Assembly: GCA_023205875.1 (NCBI GenBank) | Contig: CP060754.1 | Coordinates: forward strand, 744,001 to 808,000 | Length of the DNA stretch: 64,000 nucleotides | Direction of reading: 5' to 3' | DNA from: Chloropicon primus | Taxonomy: Eukaryota > Chlorophyta > Chloropicophyceae > Chloropicales > Chloropicaceae | Made by a program: the position numbers and the translations under genes | Shown here: piece by piece, positions 37,555 to 46,077 of the stretch | How positions within the stretch are numbered: position 1 is the first letter of the stretch | How the letters are laid out: the number at the start of each line of letters is the position of its first letter | Notes under the pieces: model-generated | What the model was told of the DNA's origin: nothing | Databases searched by the model: none | The model's input: only the letters and a program-made list of their open reading frames with translations

Positions 37555-39287
37555 ATGCAGAAACTGATATCGAGTAGGGTGTTGCACGCCAAGAGGAACA
37601 GGAGGGGGAGGGAGAACATTATCTCCTGGATAGTGATCGTGCTGACAGTGGCCGCACTCATTGGGGTAAGATTGGATTCGAGCGAACGCGTCACTCGCCT
37701 CGGGGACCGCATTCCGGCCACTCCGACCGACTGAGGGACTCTCCTTTTCCTGACGTTGCGGCTCCGCTTGGTGGCCTTTCTTGCCTCGTCTCGTCTCGTC
37801 TCGTTTTCACGTCGGTGGTGGTGGCTCAGTATGTTCTGTGGGACGGCTACCGGGGCGCCGGGAGGGGCATGGGGTCCTTGGTCCTTGGTCCTCCTTCCTC
37901 GCACCTGCCGCACCACGTCCTGGTGGTCGACTGCGGGAGCACGGGCACGAGGCTGAACATCATCGGGAGGGTTGGGGGCGACGAGGGCGAAGAGTCCTTC
38001 CGCGCAGTGGGCTGGGAGGAGTTCAAGGTGCCCTTCCCAGGGTACACGCCGAAAAAGCACGGATACAACCGGCTGGAGACGATGCCTGGGATCCACCACA
38101 CGGCGGCGGGGGGCCTGAAGGAGGTGAAGGCCGCGCTCGAGCCGCTTTTGGACTGGGCCAAGGAGGCCCTGCGGGGGTCCGGCGACCTGGGGGAGGTCCC
38201 GATCCTGCTCTTCGCGACGGCGGGGGTGAGGAAGCTCGAGGCGGGTAAGCAGAAGGCCCTGATGGGCCACGTGCGCCACGTGCTGTCGTCCTCCGGGTTC
38301 AGGTTCCAGCCGGAGTGGGCCAGGATCATCACGGGGGAGGACGAGGGCATCTTCAGCTGGGTGAGCTCCAACTACAAGCTGGGGAACTTTGGTCCCGCGG
38401 CAGCCGGGGCCATGAACGTCCTCGAGCTCGGGGGCTCGTCCCTGCAGGCGTCCTACGTCGTGGACAGCGCGGGGGAGGGGGACACCAAGCCGGTGAAGGT
38501 CCTGGATCGGACCTACAACCTGCGGGTCAAGTCCTTCAACGGGTACGGCATGAACGACGCCTTCAACTCGAGCTTGTACCACCTCCTGAGCGAAGGCGGC
38601 GTCGTCGTCCACCCGTGCTTCCAGGCGGGCTTCTCCTTCGAACCGGGGGAGTTGGACGTGAGGTACGAGGGTGGGTTCGACGCCGACAAGTGCCGGCGGG
38701 TGATCAAGGGGGGCCTCCCCAACGAGTCCGTGCGGGGGTACCACGAGGGGGTCCGGGGGGCCAGGGCGGACTACATCGCCCTCGCGGGCTTCTACCTCGT
38801 GTACAGCTTCTTCGAGATCGACCTGACGACGCCCCTTTCGGAGGCCTTCGAGCGGATGGCCTCCATCTGCGCCTTCCCGTTCGAGGAAGGGTTCACCGAG
38901 GAGGAGAGGGGGGACAAGAACGCGGGGCTGTACTGCTTCAGGTCGGTCTATGTAGACGTTATTCTCAGGGAATGGATGGGGCTCGCCCAGGTGAAGGTGT
39001 ACGACGAGTCCGAGTGGGCGCTGGGAGCCGCGATCCTTTTGCACCACGAGCTGGACGACGAGGAGAGGGAGAGGAGGAGGATAGAGGTGGGGGTGGAGGT
39101 GGGGGCCCGCTGGGGGGTCAGGGGCCTCCTGGCCGCCTTGCTGGCCCTCGGGATGGTCCTGGCCGGTGTGGCCCTGGTCCTCAAGGCCGCCCTCTTCTCC
39201 TCCCGAGGAGGCCGGCGGGGGGTGGCCGACGGCGGCCAGGACTTTCTCCTCCCCGTCTGGAGGAGCGACTTCAACAAGGACCCGTGA
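37555..39287 (+). CDS. Apyrase / ectonucleoside triphosphate diphosphohydrolase (GDA1_CD39)
   Basis: 522 residues in two exons, 37555-37665 and 37830-39287 (164-bp intron, phase 0). It hydrolyses nucleoside di- and/or triphosphates, typically in the Golgi lumen (where GDP or UDP removal supports nucleotide-sugar import) or at the cell surface. Apyrase conserved regions seen: VVDCGSTGTR, FATAGVRKL, the Glu-bearing IITGEDEGIFSWVSSNY and LELGGSSLQASY. Exon 1 encodes a basic N-terminus and membrane anchor (IISWIVIVLTVAALIG); a second span lies near the C-terminus (LLAALLALGMVLAGVALVL). Two anchors make a CD39-like topology. Confidence 0.93.
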
Positions 39288-39630
39288 GAGGCGTGGAGGA
39301 GACATGGGGGGAACGACGACGACTCATGTATGGAAAGGGGGAGGGAGGGGGATTACCTTATTGTTGTTCACTTGCTTATTGGGAAATATCTTGATCTCGG
39401 TGCCCTCATTGCCTTATTTTGTTGTTTTAGGTTTCAGGGCCGCTTTGATCTGGCTGGCTTGTCCTTGGGATGAGTGACTCTATCTGCGGTGGTTGTCTCG
39501 ACAGTTGGGCTTGGGCTCGCCCGAGATTTTTTGCCTTTTCAAAATCGCACGTGCGTGGTAACGGCCGGGCGTGGGGCGAGGTCAAACGCACTTGACCGCC
39601 GACGGAACGTGTTGTGTTGTTTTGAGGGAG
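39288..39630. other. Intergenic region upstream of the 39.6-kb gene
   Basis: 343 bp between same-strand genes. T-rich in 39350-39450. No gene, repeat or RNA motif recognised. Confidence 0.4.
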
Positions 39631-39987
39631 ATGGCTTCGGGGAGGAGTTCGAAGAGCAGCAGCGCGTCGAGCGTGCTGGGTTCTCTGTCGTCGGGCTCGC
39701 CGTTCACGCCTCACCCGGCTCTGAAGCTTGGGGACAGCGTGCAGAGCGAGGACCTTGACCACCGGGAGCGTGCGTCCCTGGGGTCTTCGCGGGACTCAGG
39801 GACGCCGGTGATGCCCCACTACAAGGACGTGGTCGCGTCGGCGCCCCGCCCTCGCCGTCGCACCGGGGAGGACGAGGACGAGTGGCTGAGCGACCAGACC
39901 CAGGACGGGTCGCCGCACACGCCGCAGAAGGAGGCCCTGCTACTCGAGTACTACTGGTCGCACTACTGGTGGAGGAGCGTGGCCTGA
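39631..39987 (+). CDS. Small hypothetical Ser-rich protein
   Basis: 118 residues from ATG 39631 (MASGRSSKSSSASSVLGS). The N-terminal half is Ser/Gly-rich; the middle is basic (SAPRPRRRTGEDEDEW). The C-terminus has an unusual aromatic cluster, LLEYYWSHYWWRSVA. No membrane span, signal or known domain. Codon use with G/C third positions matches real genes here, so I believe it is expressed, but I cannot suggest a function. Confidence 0.6.
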   Translation: MASGRSSKSSSASSVLGSLSSGSPFTPHPALKLGDSVQSEDLDHRERASLGSSRDSGTPVMPHYKDVVASAPRPRRRTGEDEDEWLSDQTQDGSPHTPQKEALLLEYYWSHYWWRSVA

Positions 39988-40155
39988 CGCGAGCTTCTCG
40001 AAGGCGATTCGGGTGGGTTTTGGGCTTCTATTGTATTCACGGGGTGTAAGTTTAATTGATTGTATATTCTCTATTCACAAACAACGAGCGAGGGCGTTTA
40101 GAGCCTCCCTCCCTCCTCTCCCTCCTCTCCCTCCTCTCCCTCCTCTCCCTCTCCT

Positions 40156-40168
<13 letters not shown>

Positions 40169-40196
<28 letters not shown>
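40169..40196. repeat. CT microsatellite
   Basis: CT dinucleotides following a CCTCTCCCT tandem tract (40110-40168), between the 39.6-kb gene and the convergent thiol dioxygenase gene. Confidence 0.85.
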
Positions 40197-40199
<3 letters not shown>

Positions 40200-40224
40200 C
40201 AACGAGCAGCAGCAAACAGGACTA

Positions 40225-41266
40225 CTAGTCCTCGCCCACCTGCTCGCCGGTGTAGGGCCTCCCTTCCACCACAAAATCGTTCGGAGGGCTCACCTCCTGG
40301 AGGACCACCACGTTGTTCCCCAGTCGCTTCCCCAAGCCACCGAGTTCCCCAAGCGCGATCTCCCTGTAGTACGCGATCTCCCTGCCCTCCCCCGAGTCGT
40401 AGGGGGGTCCGAGGACGTCCAGGATGGCGCAGCTCTCCTCCGCGTAAAACCGGTGGATGTTCGCCTTCTCCGAGAAGCAGGCCACGGGGCCGTCCCCCTC
40501 CGAGATGATCTCGTCCCTCACTTTCCTGGCGTACAGGGTGTCCGGCGCCTCCAGGGCCTGCATGCTGGACTCCAGGTCAGGGGCCTTGTCGTACGCCTCC
40601 AGGTGCACTTTGCCGTAGAGGACCTTGGAGCACACCGTCATGTCCGGGTGGTTGTGGATTGGAATATCGCAGTTCTCCGGGATGCAGAATATTCCCACCG
40701 TGAAGTCTCGACACTCATAAATATGGTGGTAAGTGATGGGAGGTCTTCGTCGCGAGCCCTGGTGTCAGTCCGAACGTCCAAACGCGCGTGCCGGGGATTT
40801 ACTGGCGCTCCTCACACTCACCTGCTCTTTCGTTGCTCCTGGGGAGACATCCTAAGCAGTCTCTCCGTCCTGCACCGCTCCTGAGACGCAAAGCAAGTTC
40901 GACACGAGAGTTAGCACGACGCCAAACAAGAATCTCTCTCCCTCCCTCCCTCCCTCTCCCTCTCTCTCGATGTGGTCACCCGAAAACGGTGGATGGAGCC
41001 TTGCCAAAACTCACCTCCCCTGCCTTCTTCGTGAGGCCGACCTGTGCTACCGTTATTCTCTCTGCTCCAGCGCAAACCAAGTCGAAAGGGAGACGTGTCA
41101 GTGCCGAGCCATACAGTCAGAGTGCTTGGGGGGCGCACCACGCACCTAGTGATGTCAGAATTCCTTCAACGTCCTTTTCTGTTATCTTGTGCGGAGGCGG
41201 TCGCTTCGAGAATATCCCCCTCGCCGCCTCCACCACGTCCGCCACGGGCGAGTTCGAAGCCGCCAT
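40225..41266 (-). CDS. Plant cysteine oxidase / ADO-type thiol dioxygenase
   Basis: 243 residues in four exons: 41146-41266, 41015-41046 (32 nt), 40822-40880 (59 nt) and 40225-40744. It oxidises N-terminal Cys of proteins with O2, marking them for Arg/N-degron decay, so it works as an oxygen sensor. The cupin supplies the Fe(II) histidines: PIHNHPDMTVCSKVLYG (two His) and SEKANIHRFYAE (third His). Family stretches PPITYHHIYECRDFTVGIFC and AILDVLGPPY are clear. Exon phases fit only with the TAG acceptor at 41047-41049. The frame is open upstream with ATGs at 41410 and 41629, so a longer N-terminus is possible. Confidence 0.9.
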
Positions 41267-41667
41267 GGCCGTCTGCGCTGTTCTCATGTGCGCTGCGAAG
41301 CGTCTCTGCGACAGCAACGGGGACTCGTCTCGCTCTCCTCTCACTCTTACGGTGCTCCGTACAAGGGTTTTTGCTCTGAAAGTAGCCGCTCTCTTCAGCC
41401 ACCCACTCATGCCCGAAGAGGAATCATACCAAGAGCCCAAGGCCCGGCACCACACGAATACTTCCTGGGCCCCCTTCCCTCGCTCCTGGCGCCACAAGTC
41501 CCTCCAGCCTCGTGGTTGTCTGTGACCGCCGTCCCGCTCTCTGGCATCTGCGGTTGATCGTGGATGGGGCAGACCGGAAATCAAGCGATATGGCGGACGG
41601 ATCGATCGCGAGAGGGAGACTTTGCCCATTGCTAATCATCATTATCAATCATAAATAATTTAGTGTT
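41267..41667. promoter_or_regulatory. Region upstream of the thiol dioxygenase
   Basis: 401 bp between the dioxygenase ATG and the stop of the WD40 gene, both on the minus strand. The dioxygenase frame stays open through most of it. The part from 41410 could encode a basic, Arg-rich N-terminal extension. Confidence 0.45.
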
Positions 41668-43991
41668 CTACCTGAGAAAGCCGGACAAGGCGTGCTTCTT
41701 CCTCTCCAGGGACTCGGTGATTGCCCAGGCTGCAATCGTGCCGTCGGTGGCCCCTGTGTAGACCCGGGTGCTGTCCTCTGTCCCAAAGGCCACGCGGGAC
41801 ACCGAGCCGGGTTGGGCCTCGTCCAGCTGGGAGAAGGTGCACAGGCAGGTCCCGAACTGGGGGCCGCCGTGGGCGTGGGCGGACCAGAGCTTGATGCTGG
41901 TCGCGCCAAAGGGGCCTTTCGAACCGGAGACGAGGTACCTCTGGTCCGGGGACACTGCGATGGATGTGGGCCACGTCCCGGGGGCGTGCTGGCCGAAGAA
42001 GGTTTTGACGCACCTGCGGGTCGAGGTGTCCCACGCCCTTATGCTGTTGTCAGACGAGCAGCTGTAGAGAAACTTCCCGGAGACGCAGAGGTCGTGGACC
42101 CCCGCCGTGTGACCCGCGAGCGTGCCCCTCAACTCCGAGGTCTCCAGGTCCCACTCCAAGATCACCTTGTCGTACGACCCCGAGTACAGGACGCGATCCC
42201 CCTCGCCCATGGCCAGCGACAGCACGTCGGACTGGTGGCCCGCCAAGCTCCCCAGACTTCTCCCCTCGCTCAAGTCGTAGCACTTTATTTGGAAATCACC
42301 CTTGCCCGGAGCCCCGTAGTAGACCCGGCCCGCGCCCTTGGCCAAGGCGCAGGCCCGGGTGCTCCTGGAAACCTTGATCAAGGTTTCCAGGCGGTCCCTC
42401 TTCGCCCTCCTCTCCCGCCTCACCCTGCGTATCGTCTCTTCGTCGTCGTACGCCACGTTCTCGGACATGGGGAACGTTACGACTTCAAAGATCACGTCCT
42501 CTCTGTAGTAACCGATGCCGTACTCGCCCTTCCTGAACACGTATCCTTTCCTCTTCCCCCGGAACCCGGACTCTGCCACGAACTTGGGTTCCTCGGTCTC
42601 GAGGGGCCGGGGGAAAAGCTCGGCGGCACCTCCCACGCCGATCTCTGCCTCAGACTCGCCCAGGTCGATCACTGACGTCCTCTCCGCGGTCTCAAAGTCG
42701 AACGCAAAGGCTTTCCCCTCCCCCGACACGCAGATGAGGTCCTTCTTCGTCGCCTCATTCCGCCCCATCGACCTCACGGTAGCCCCAGGGCACCTGAAAG
42801 ACTTTTGCAGCGAACCATCCGAGGCCCAGACCTTCGCCGTGACCCCCCTGTCCGCGTCTTCCGGGTTCGGCTTCTCGCATCCGCTGAAAAGTAGACCGCT
42901 GTGCCGGTCCACTTGGAGGAAGGACACCGCGGCCGCGTGAGCGCTCACGTACCACGCGCACTCCACGTTCACCTTCCTCTCCGAATGCTTTTTGCTTCTG
43001 TGCCTGAATGAAGGGACCACCTCCACATTCTCGCCCCCTTTCCCTGCGCTGCCGCTCGCCTCCAGGCCGCGCAGAGTCAGGGCCGCGGCCTCCTTTCTCA
43101 GGAGGTCTCCCAGCACCGCGCCTGTTGGAGGTCCAACTTTCTTCTCCTCGAGGTTCCTCCGGACGCCCTCACTTTGGTTGTCGAGCGGCCTCGCAGACCT
43201 GCCGATGACACCTAATTGTTGCCCGATGGCGCCGTCCTTGCTCTTGTCGTACAAGCTGCGCGGTGTCGAGGAGAATTGCACAAAGCGGATGCCATCGTCC
43301 TTGCCTTTGCGGGGACGAACGTCGAGCGCGCCGAGTCAGTCGTTCGGCGATTGGCCGTCGTGCGATCATCGTGTCGCTTACCTTCCACAGCAGGAACAAG
43401 CCCCCTGAGGTGAACGAAGGGCCTTTCTCGCGAGCCCGCGTCCACCCAACCGACTCTCCTCGTCCACCACTTGCCGGGTTGAGCCTCCCTTCCGTGGTAC
43501 ACCTTCAACCAGTCCCCGTCGAACAAAATCACGTCGAAGAGCTCCCCGAGCTTGAGCCCCCCCAGCGTCGTGGACTCTGCCCAAGGCTCGCTCTTCACCT
43601 CCACCCCCCCGGCCGTCACCTCGAACAACGCAGGGAGCAAGGGCAGAACACTTCTCTCCCGTTCGTCGCTCGTCTCGGGTATCCACGCACTCTTCCACGA
43701 GGACCCTGGAGGTGTCTGCGCGCGGCCGGACAGCCGCAGGCAAAGCCAACCCCGAGGATCGCGGCTCGCAACCTAGAACAAAGGTCAGGGACGAACATGC
43801 TCGAAACAGACAAACGCCAACAACCCATCCATTGGAGGGCGTTACTCTTGGCTTACCTCCACTATCGCGCCCTCCACTATCGGAGCCACGGCATCTGCGC
43901 CTCTCTCGGGCTTTTCCCTGGCCACAAGGAACGGTCGAGCGACGACGCGCACCAGGCTCGGGGCCTCCTCCTCCCTCGCGGTCACCTCCAT
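41668..43991 (-). CDS. SH3-like plus WD40-repeat protein
   Basis: 720 residues in three exons: 43857-43991, 43382-43772 and 41668-43304 (introns 84 and 77 bp). Residues ~95-165 look like an SH3-type beta barrel (LGELFDVILFDGDWLKVYHG, then WWTRRVGWVDAG). The C-terminal ~450 residues form a WD40 propeller, with repeat ends such as LYSGSYDKVILEWDLET, LYSCSSDNSIRAWDTST and VYTGATDGTIAAWAI. A charged helical insertion (ETIRRVRRERRAKRD) sits between early and late blades. No catalytic domain. It is probably a scaffold; the combination is not one I can name. Confidence 0.8.
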
Positions 43992-44296
43992 CCTTCTGCT
44001 GAGTCTGCTCCCCTTCCGAACGAGCGAACGAGCGTTTTTTTCTTCTCCTGGCCAGAGAAGATCTCCAATCAAACGTGTGGCAGCCAAGCAAAAGGGCGAG
44101 CACCAGGGACGACAAGGTGAGTCCGGGACGAACGAACGCAGGGGTGAGGATGGCTCGCAGAACTCGTCCTCTTCCGCTCGTGTGACCCCTTGTAAGACTA
44201 AGTCTTGCTTCCGTTCTGTTCTGTTTTTTGTTCTTGTTGTTGTTGTTGTTGTTGAACTGCAGGACAAGGGGAGGCCAGTCGAGACAGCGAGGAGGG
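43992..44296. promoter_or_regulatory. Divergent intergenic region (WD40 / VIR3-like)
   Basis: 305 bp between divergent starts, with a TTG triplet run at 44237-44254. GTGAGT at 44117 and CTGCAG near 44262 could delimit a 5'-leader intron of the plus-strand gene; this is unproven. Confidence 0.45.
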
Positions 44297-45313
44297 ATGG
44301 CGAGGGGGTTTGGCGCGTGCTTGGCCTCGACGTCGGGAAGGCCGGTGCCATCGACGGTGGCGGTGGGGTTGAGGGGGAGTCACCTACGGAGGTCTTCTCT
44401 GTCTGCTGCGCAGGCGGACAAGGGGGTCTCCGCGCAGAGGATCCAGGCAGAGGTCGATGCGGGCCGGAGGGGCACGGCGACCGAACTGGCGAGGGAGCTG
44501 AAGAAGGCGGGGGTGCTGGAAGGCTTCGGGGGTGCGAGGCTCGTTCCCAAGAGGTCTTACACCCTGGAAGAGCTCCGGTTGAACAAGATTGAGCCGACGG
44601 CCTTGCTGTCCCCAAGGGAGGATTACCTGGGCAAGATCAGTTCCTACTGCCAGAGGGCATACCTGACCGGTATCCTCAGCGGGTGCTTCGTTTTCCACTG
44701 GGACGTCACAAACGTTTTCTACGTCGGCGCATTCTCCCTCGGACTCGTGACTATTGACAAGGTTGGCTACAACGGGGGCATCGAGTTCCTCGTGGTTGAG
44801 ACAATTGGGCGAATGCTCAGCAGGGCGTACGTCGAGAGAGTCAGCAGGCACGAGGCGGGACACTTTCTCGTTGCTTACATGATGGGCGTACTTCCCAGCG
44901 GTTACACACTTAGCGCGTGGAACGCCCTGAAGAACAACAAGACCTTGGGCGTTCAAGCGGGAACGGCTTTTTGCGACGACGACTTTCAGAAGGAGGTCGC
45001 CTCCGGCAAGCTCAGCTCGGGAATCTTGGACAAGTTCTGTTGCATCGCTTTGGCTGGGGTGGCCCAGGAGTTCATCGATCACGGGAACGCCGAGGGAGGG
45101 ATGAACGACATCAGGCAGCTGGACTTCCTGCTTAGTGGGCTCGGGTTCACCCAGAAGAAGGCCGACGACCAGATCAGGTGGTCCACCCTGAACACTGTCC
45201 TGCTGCTTCGGCAGAACCAGAACGTCATCGACAAACTTGCAAAGGAGATGGTCGCGGACTCTCCCCTCTCCAAGTGCCTGCTGACGGTGGAGCAGAACCT
45301 GGTCCTCTCGTAA
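44297..45313 (+). CDS. VIR3-like chloroplast metalloprotease (FtsH-related peptidase fold)
   Basis: 338 residues, ATG at 44297, no coding intron. The N-terminal ~40 residues are a plastid transit peptide (MARGFGACLASTSGRPVPS). One or two hydrophobic segments (LTGILSGCFVF, VFYVGAFSLGLVTI) precede the zinc motif VSRHEAGHFLVAYMMGVLPS, a HExxH site as in M41 FtsH peptidases, but there is no AAA ATPase domain. The GYTLSAWNAL context matches Arabidopsis VIRESCENT3-type proteins needed for chloroplast development. Substrates are unknown. Bases 44412-44586 were copied to 1591-1764. Confidence 0.88.
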   Translation: MARGFGACLASTSGRPVPSTVAVGLRGSHLRRSSLSAAQADKGVSAQRIQAEVDAGRRGTATELARELKKAGVLEGFGGARLVPKRSYTLEELRLNKIEPTALLSPREDYLGKISSYCQRAYLTGILSGCFVFHWDVTNVFYVGAFSLGLVTIDKVGYNGGIEFLVVETIGRMLSRAYVERVSRHEAGHFLVAYMMGVLPSGYTLSAWNALKNNKTLGVQAGTAFCDDDFQKEVASGKLSSGILDKFCCIALAGVAQEFIDHGNAEGGMNDIRQLDFLLSGLGFTQKKADDQIRWSTLNTVLLLRQNQNVIDKLAKEMVADSPLSKCLLTVEQNLVLS

Positions 45314-45484
45314 CTTTGGTCGCTGTCATTGCGATTCTTAGAGCAAGGTGCACAATAAATTGATTTATTTTCTCGAGTTGCGGCCGCCTATCATCTCTCT
45401 TTCTCTTTCTCCCTCCCCCCCTCTCTCAAGTCTCACCCCCAGGGGGTCGGCCCTAATCCCAGGGACCCGCCCCCCCCCAAAACA

Positions 45485-45971
45485 CTAGTCGAAGTAGGAC
45501 TTGAGCGCGGCCTCCAGGTCGCCCTTCATCTCCCTGAGCCGGAGCTCGGCGGCCTTCTTGTCGATGGCGAACTCGTTCGCTATCACTTCGACATCCTCCG
45601 CGCTGATCTTCACCGCAGCGAGCTCCTTCTCCCTCTTTCGCTGCGCCTCCCGGTTCGCCTTGTCCGCCTCCGCGAGCGCAACCATAGCCTTGTGGACCTT
45701 GTTCTCGTCGAGCTGCCGTTCCTCCACCTGCACGCAAAGAGAAGAGGGATCGAAGCCAAGCATAGACGCAAACACAACTTCAGTCAGAAACACGAAGGAC
45801 CACGCCTCCCCTTTTGGATCCAGTCTGCTGGAGGTACGCAAGAGTAGTTTTCTGAGAGCAAGGAAAAGGGAAGTCGCTACTCACGTGGTCCGTCACTCTC
45901 TCCAAAGCCTGCGCAGCCTGCTGGGACTCCTTGTTCGAGTCATCCCGAACTTCTCCTTCGTGGGAACCCAT
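45485..45971 (-). CDS. HYPK: HYPK (Huntingtin-interacting protein K-like), NatA cofactor
   Basis: 109 residues in two exons, 45885-45971 and 45485-45727 (157-bp intron, phase 0). HYPK binds the NatA N-terminal acetyltransferase and ribosome-associated chains. The N-terminal half is charged and helical (DENKVHKAMVALAEADKA). The C-terminal UBA-like domain, VKISAEDVEVIANEFAIDKK ending GDLEAALKSYFD, is diagnostic. Exon 1 encodes MGSHEGEVRDDSNKESQQAA. Its start lies only 106 bp from the divergent PNGase F-like start, so the promoters must be shared or very short. Part of exon 1 is duplicated at 48.1 kb. Confidence 0.92.
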
Positions 45972-46077
45972 CACGCCCCAATCCTCAACTCCAGTTCACC
46001 CCCTTGCCGCGCGCGCGCCCTTCTCTCTGGTTCTCAAATTGGGGGAGGACAGGCAGAGGGGGGGAAGAAACACAAGG

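Noticed and set aside
37392-39305. 637-codon minus-strand open frame across the apyrase gene
   Set aside because: Shadow of high GC at third positions; the plus-strand apyrase motifs are decisive.
44114-44265. Possible 5'-leader intron of the VIR3-like gene
   Set aside because: GTGAGT and CTGCAG signals exist, but nothing in the coding frame requires the splice, so it is only mentioned as a possibility.
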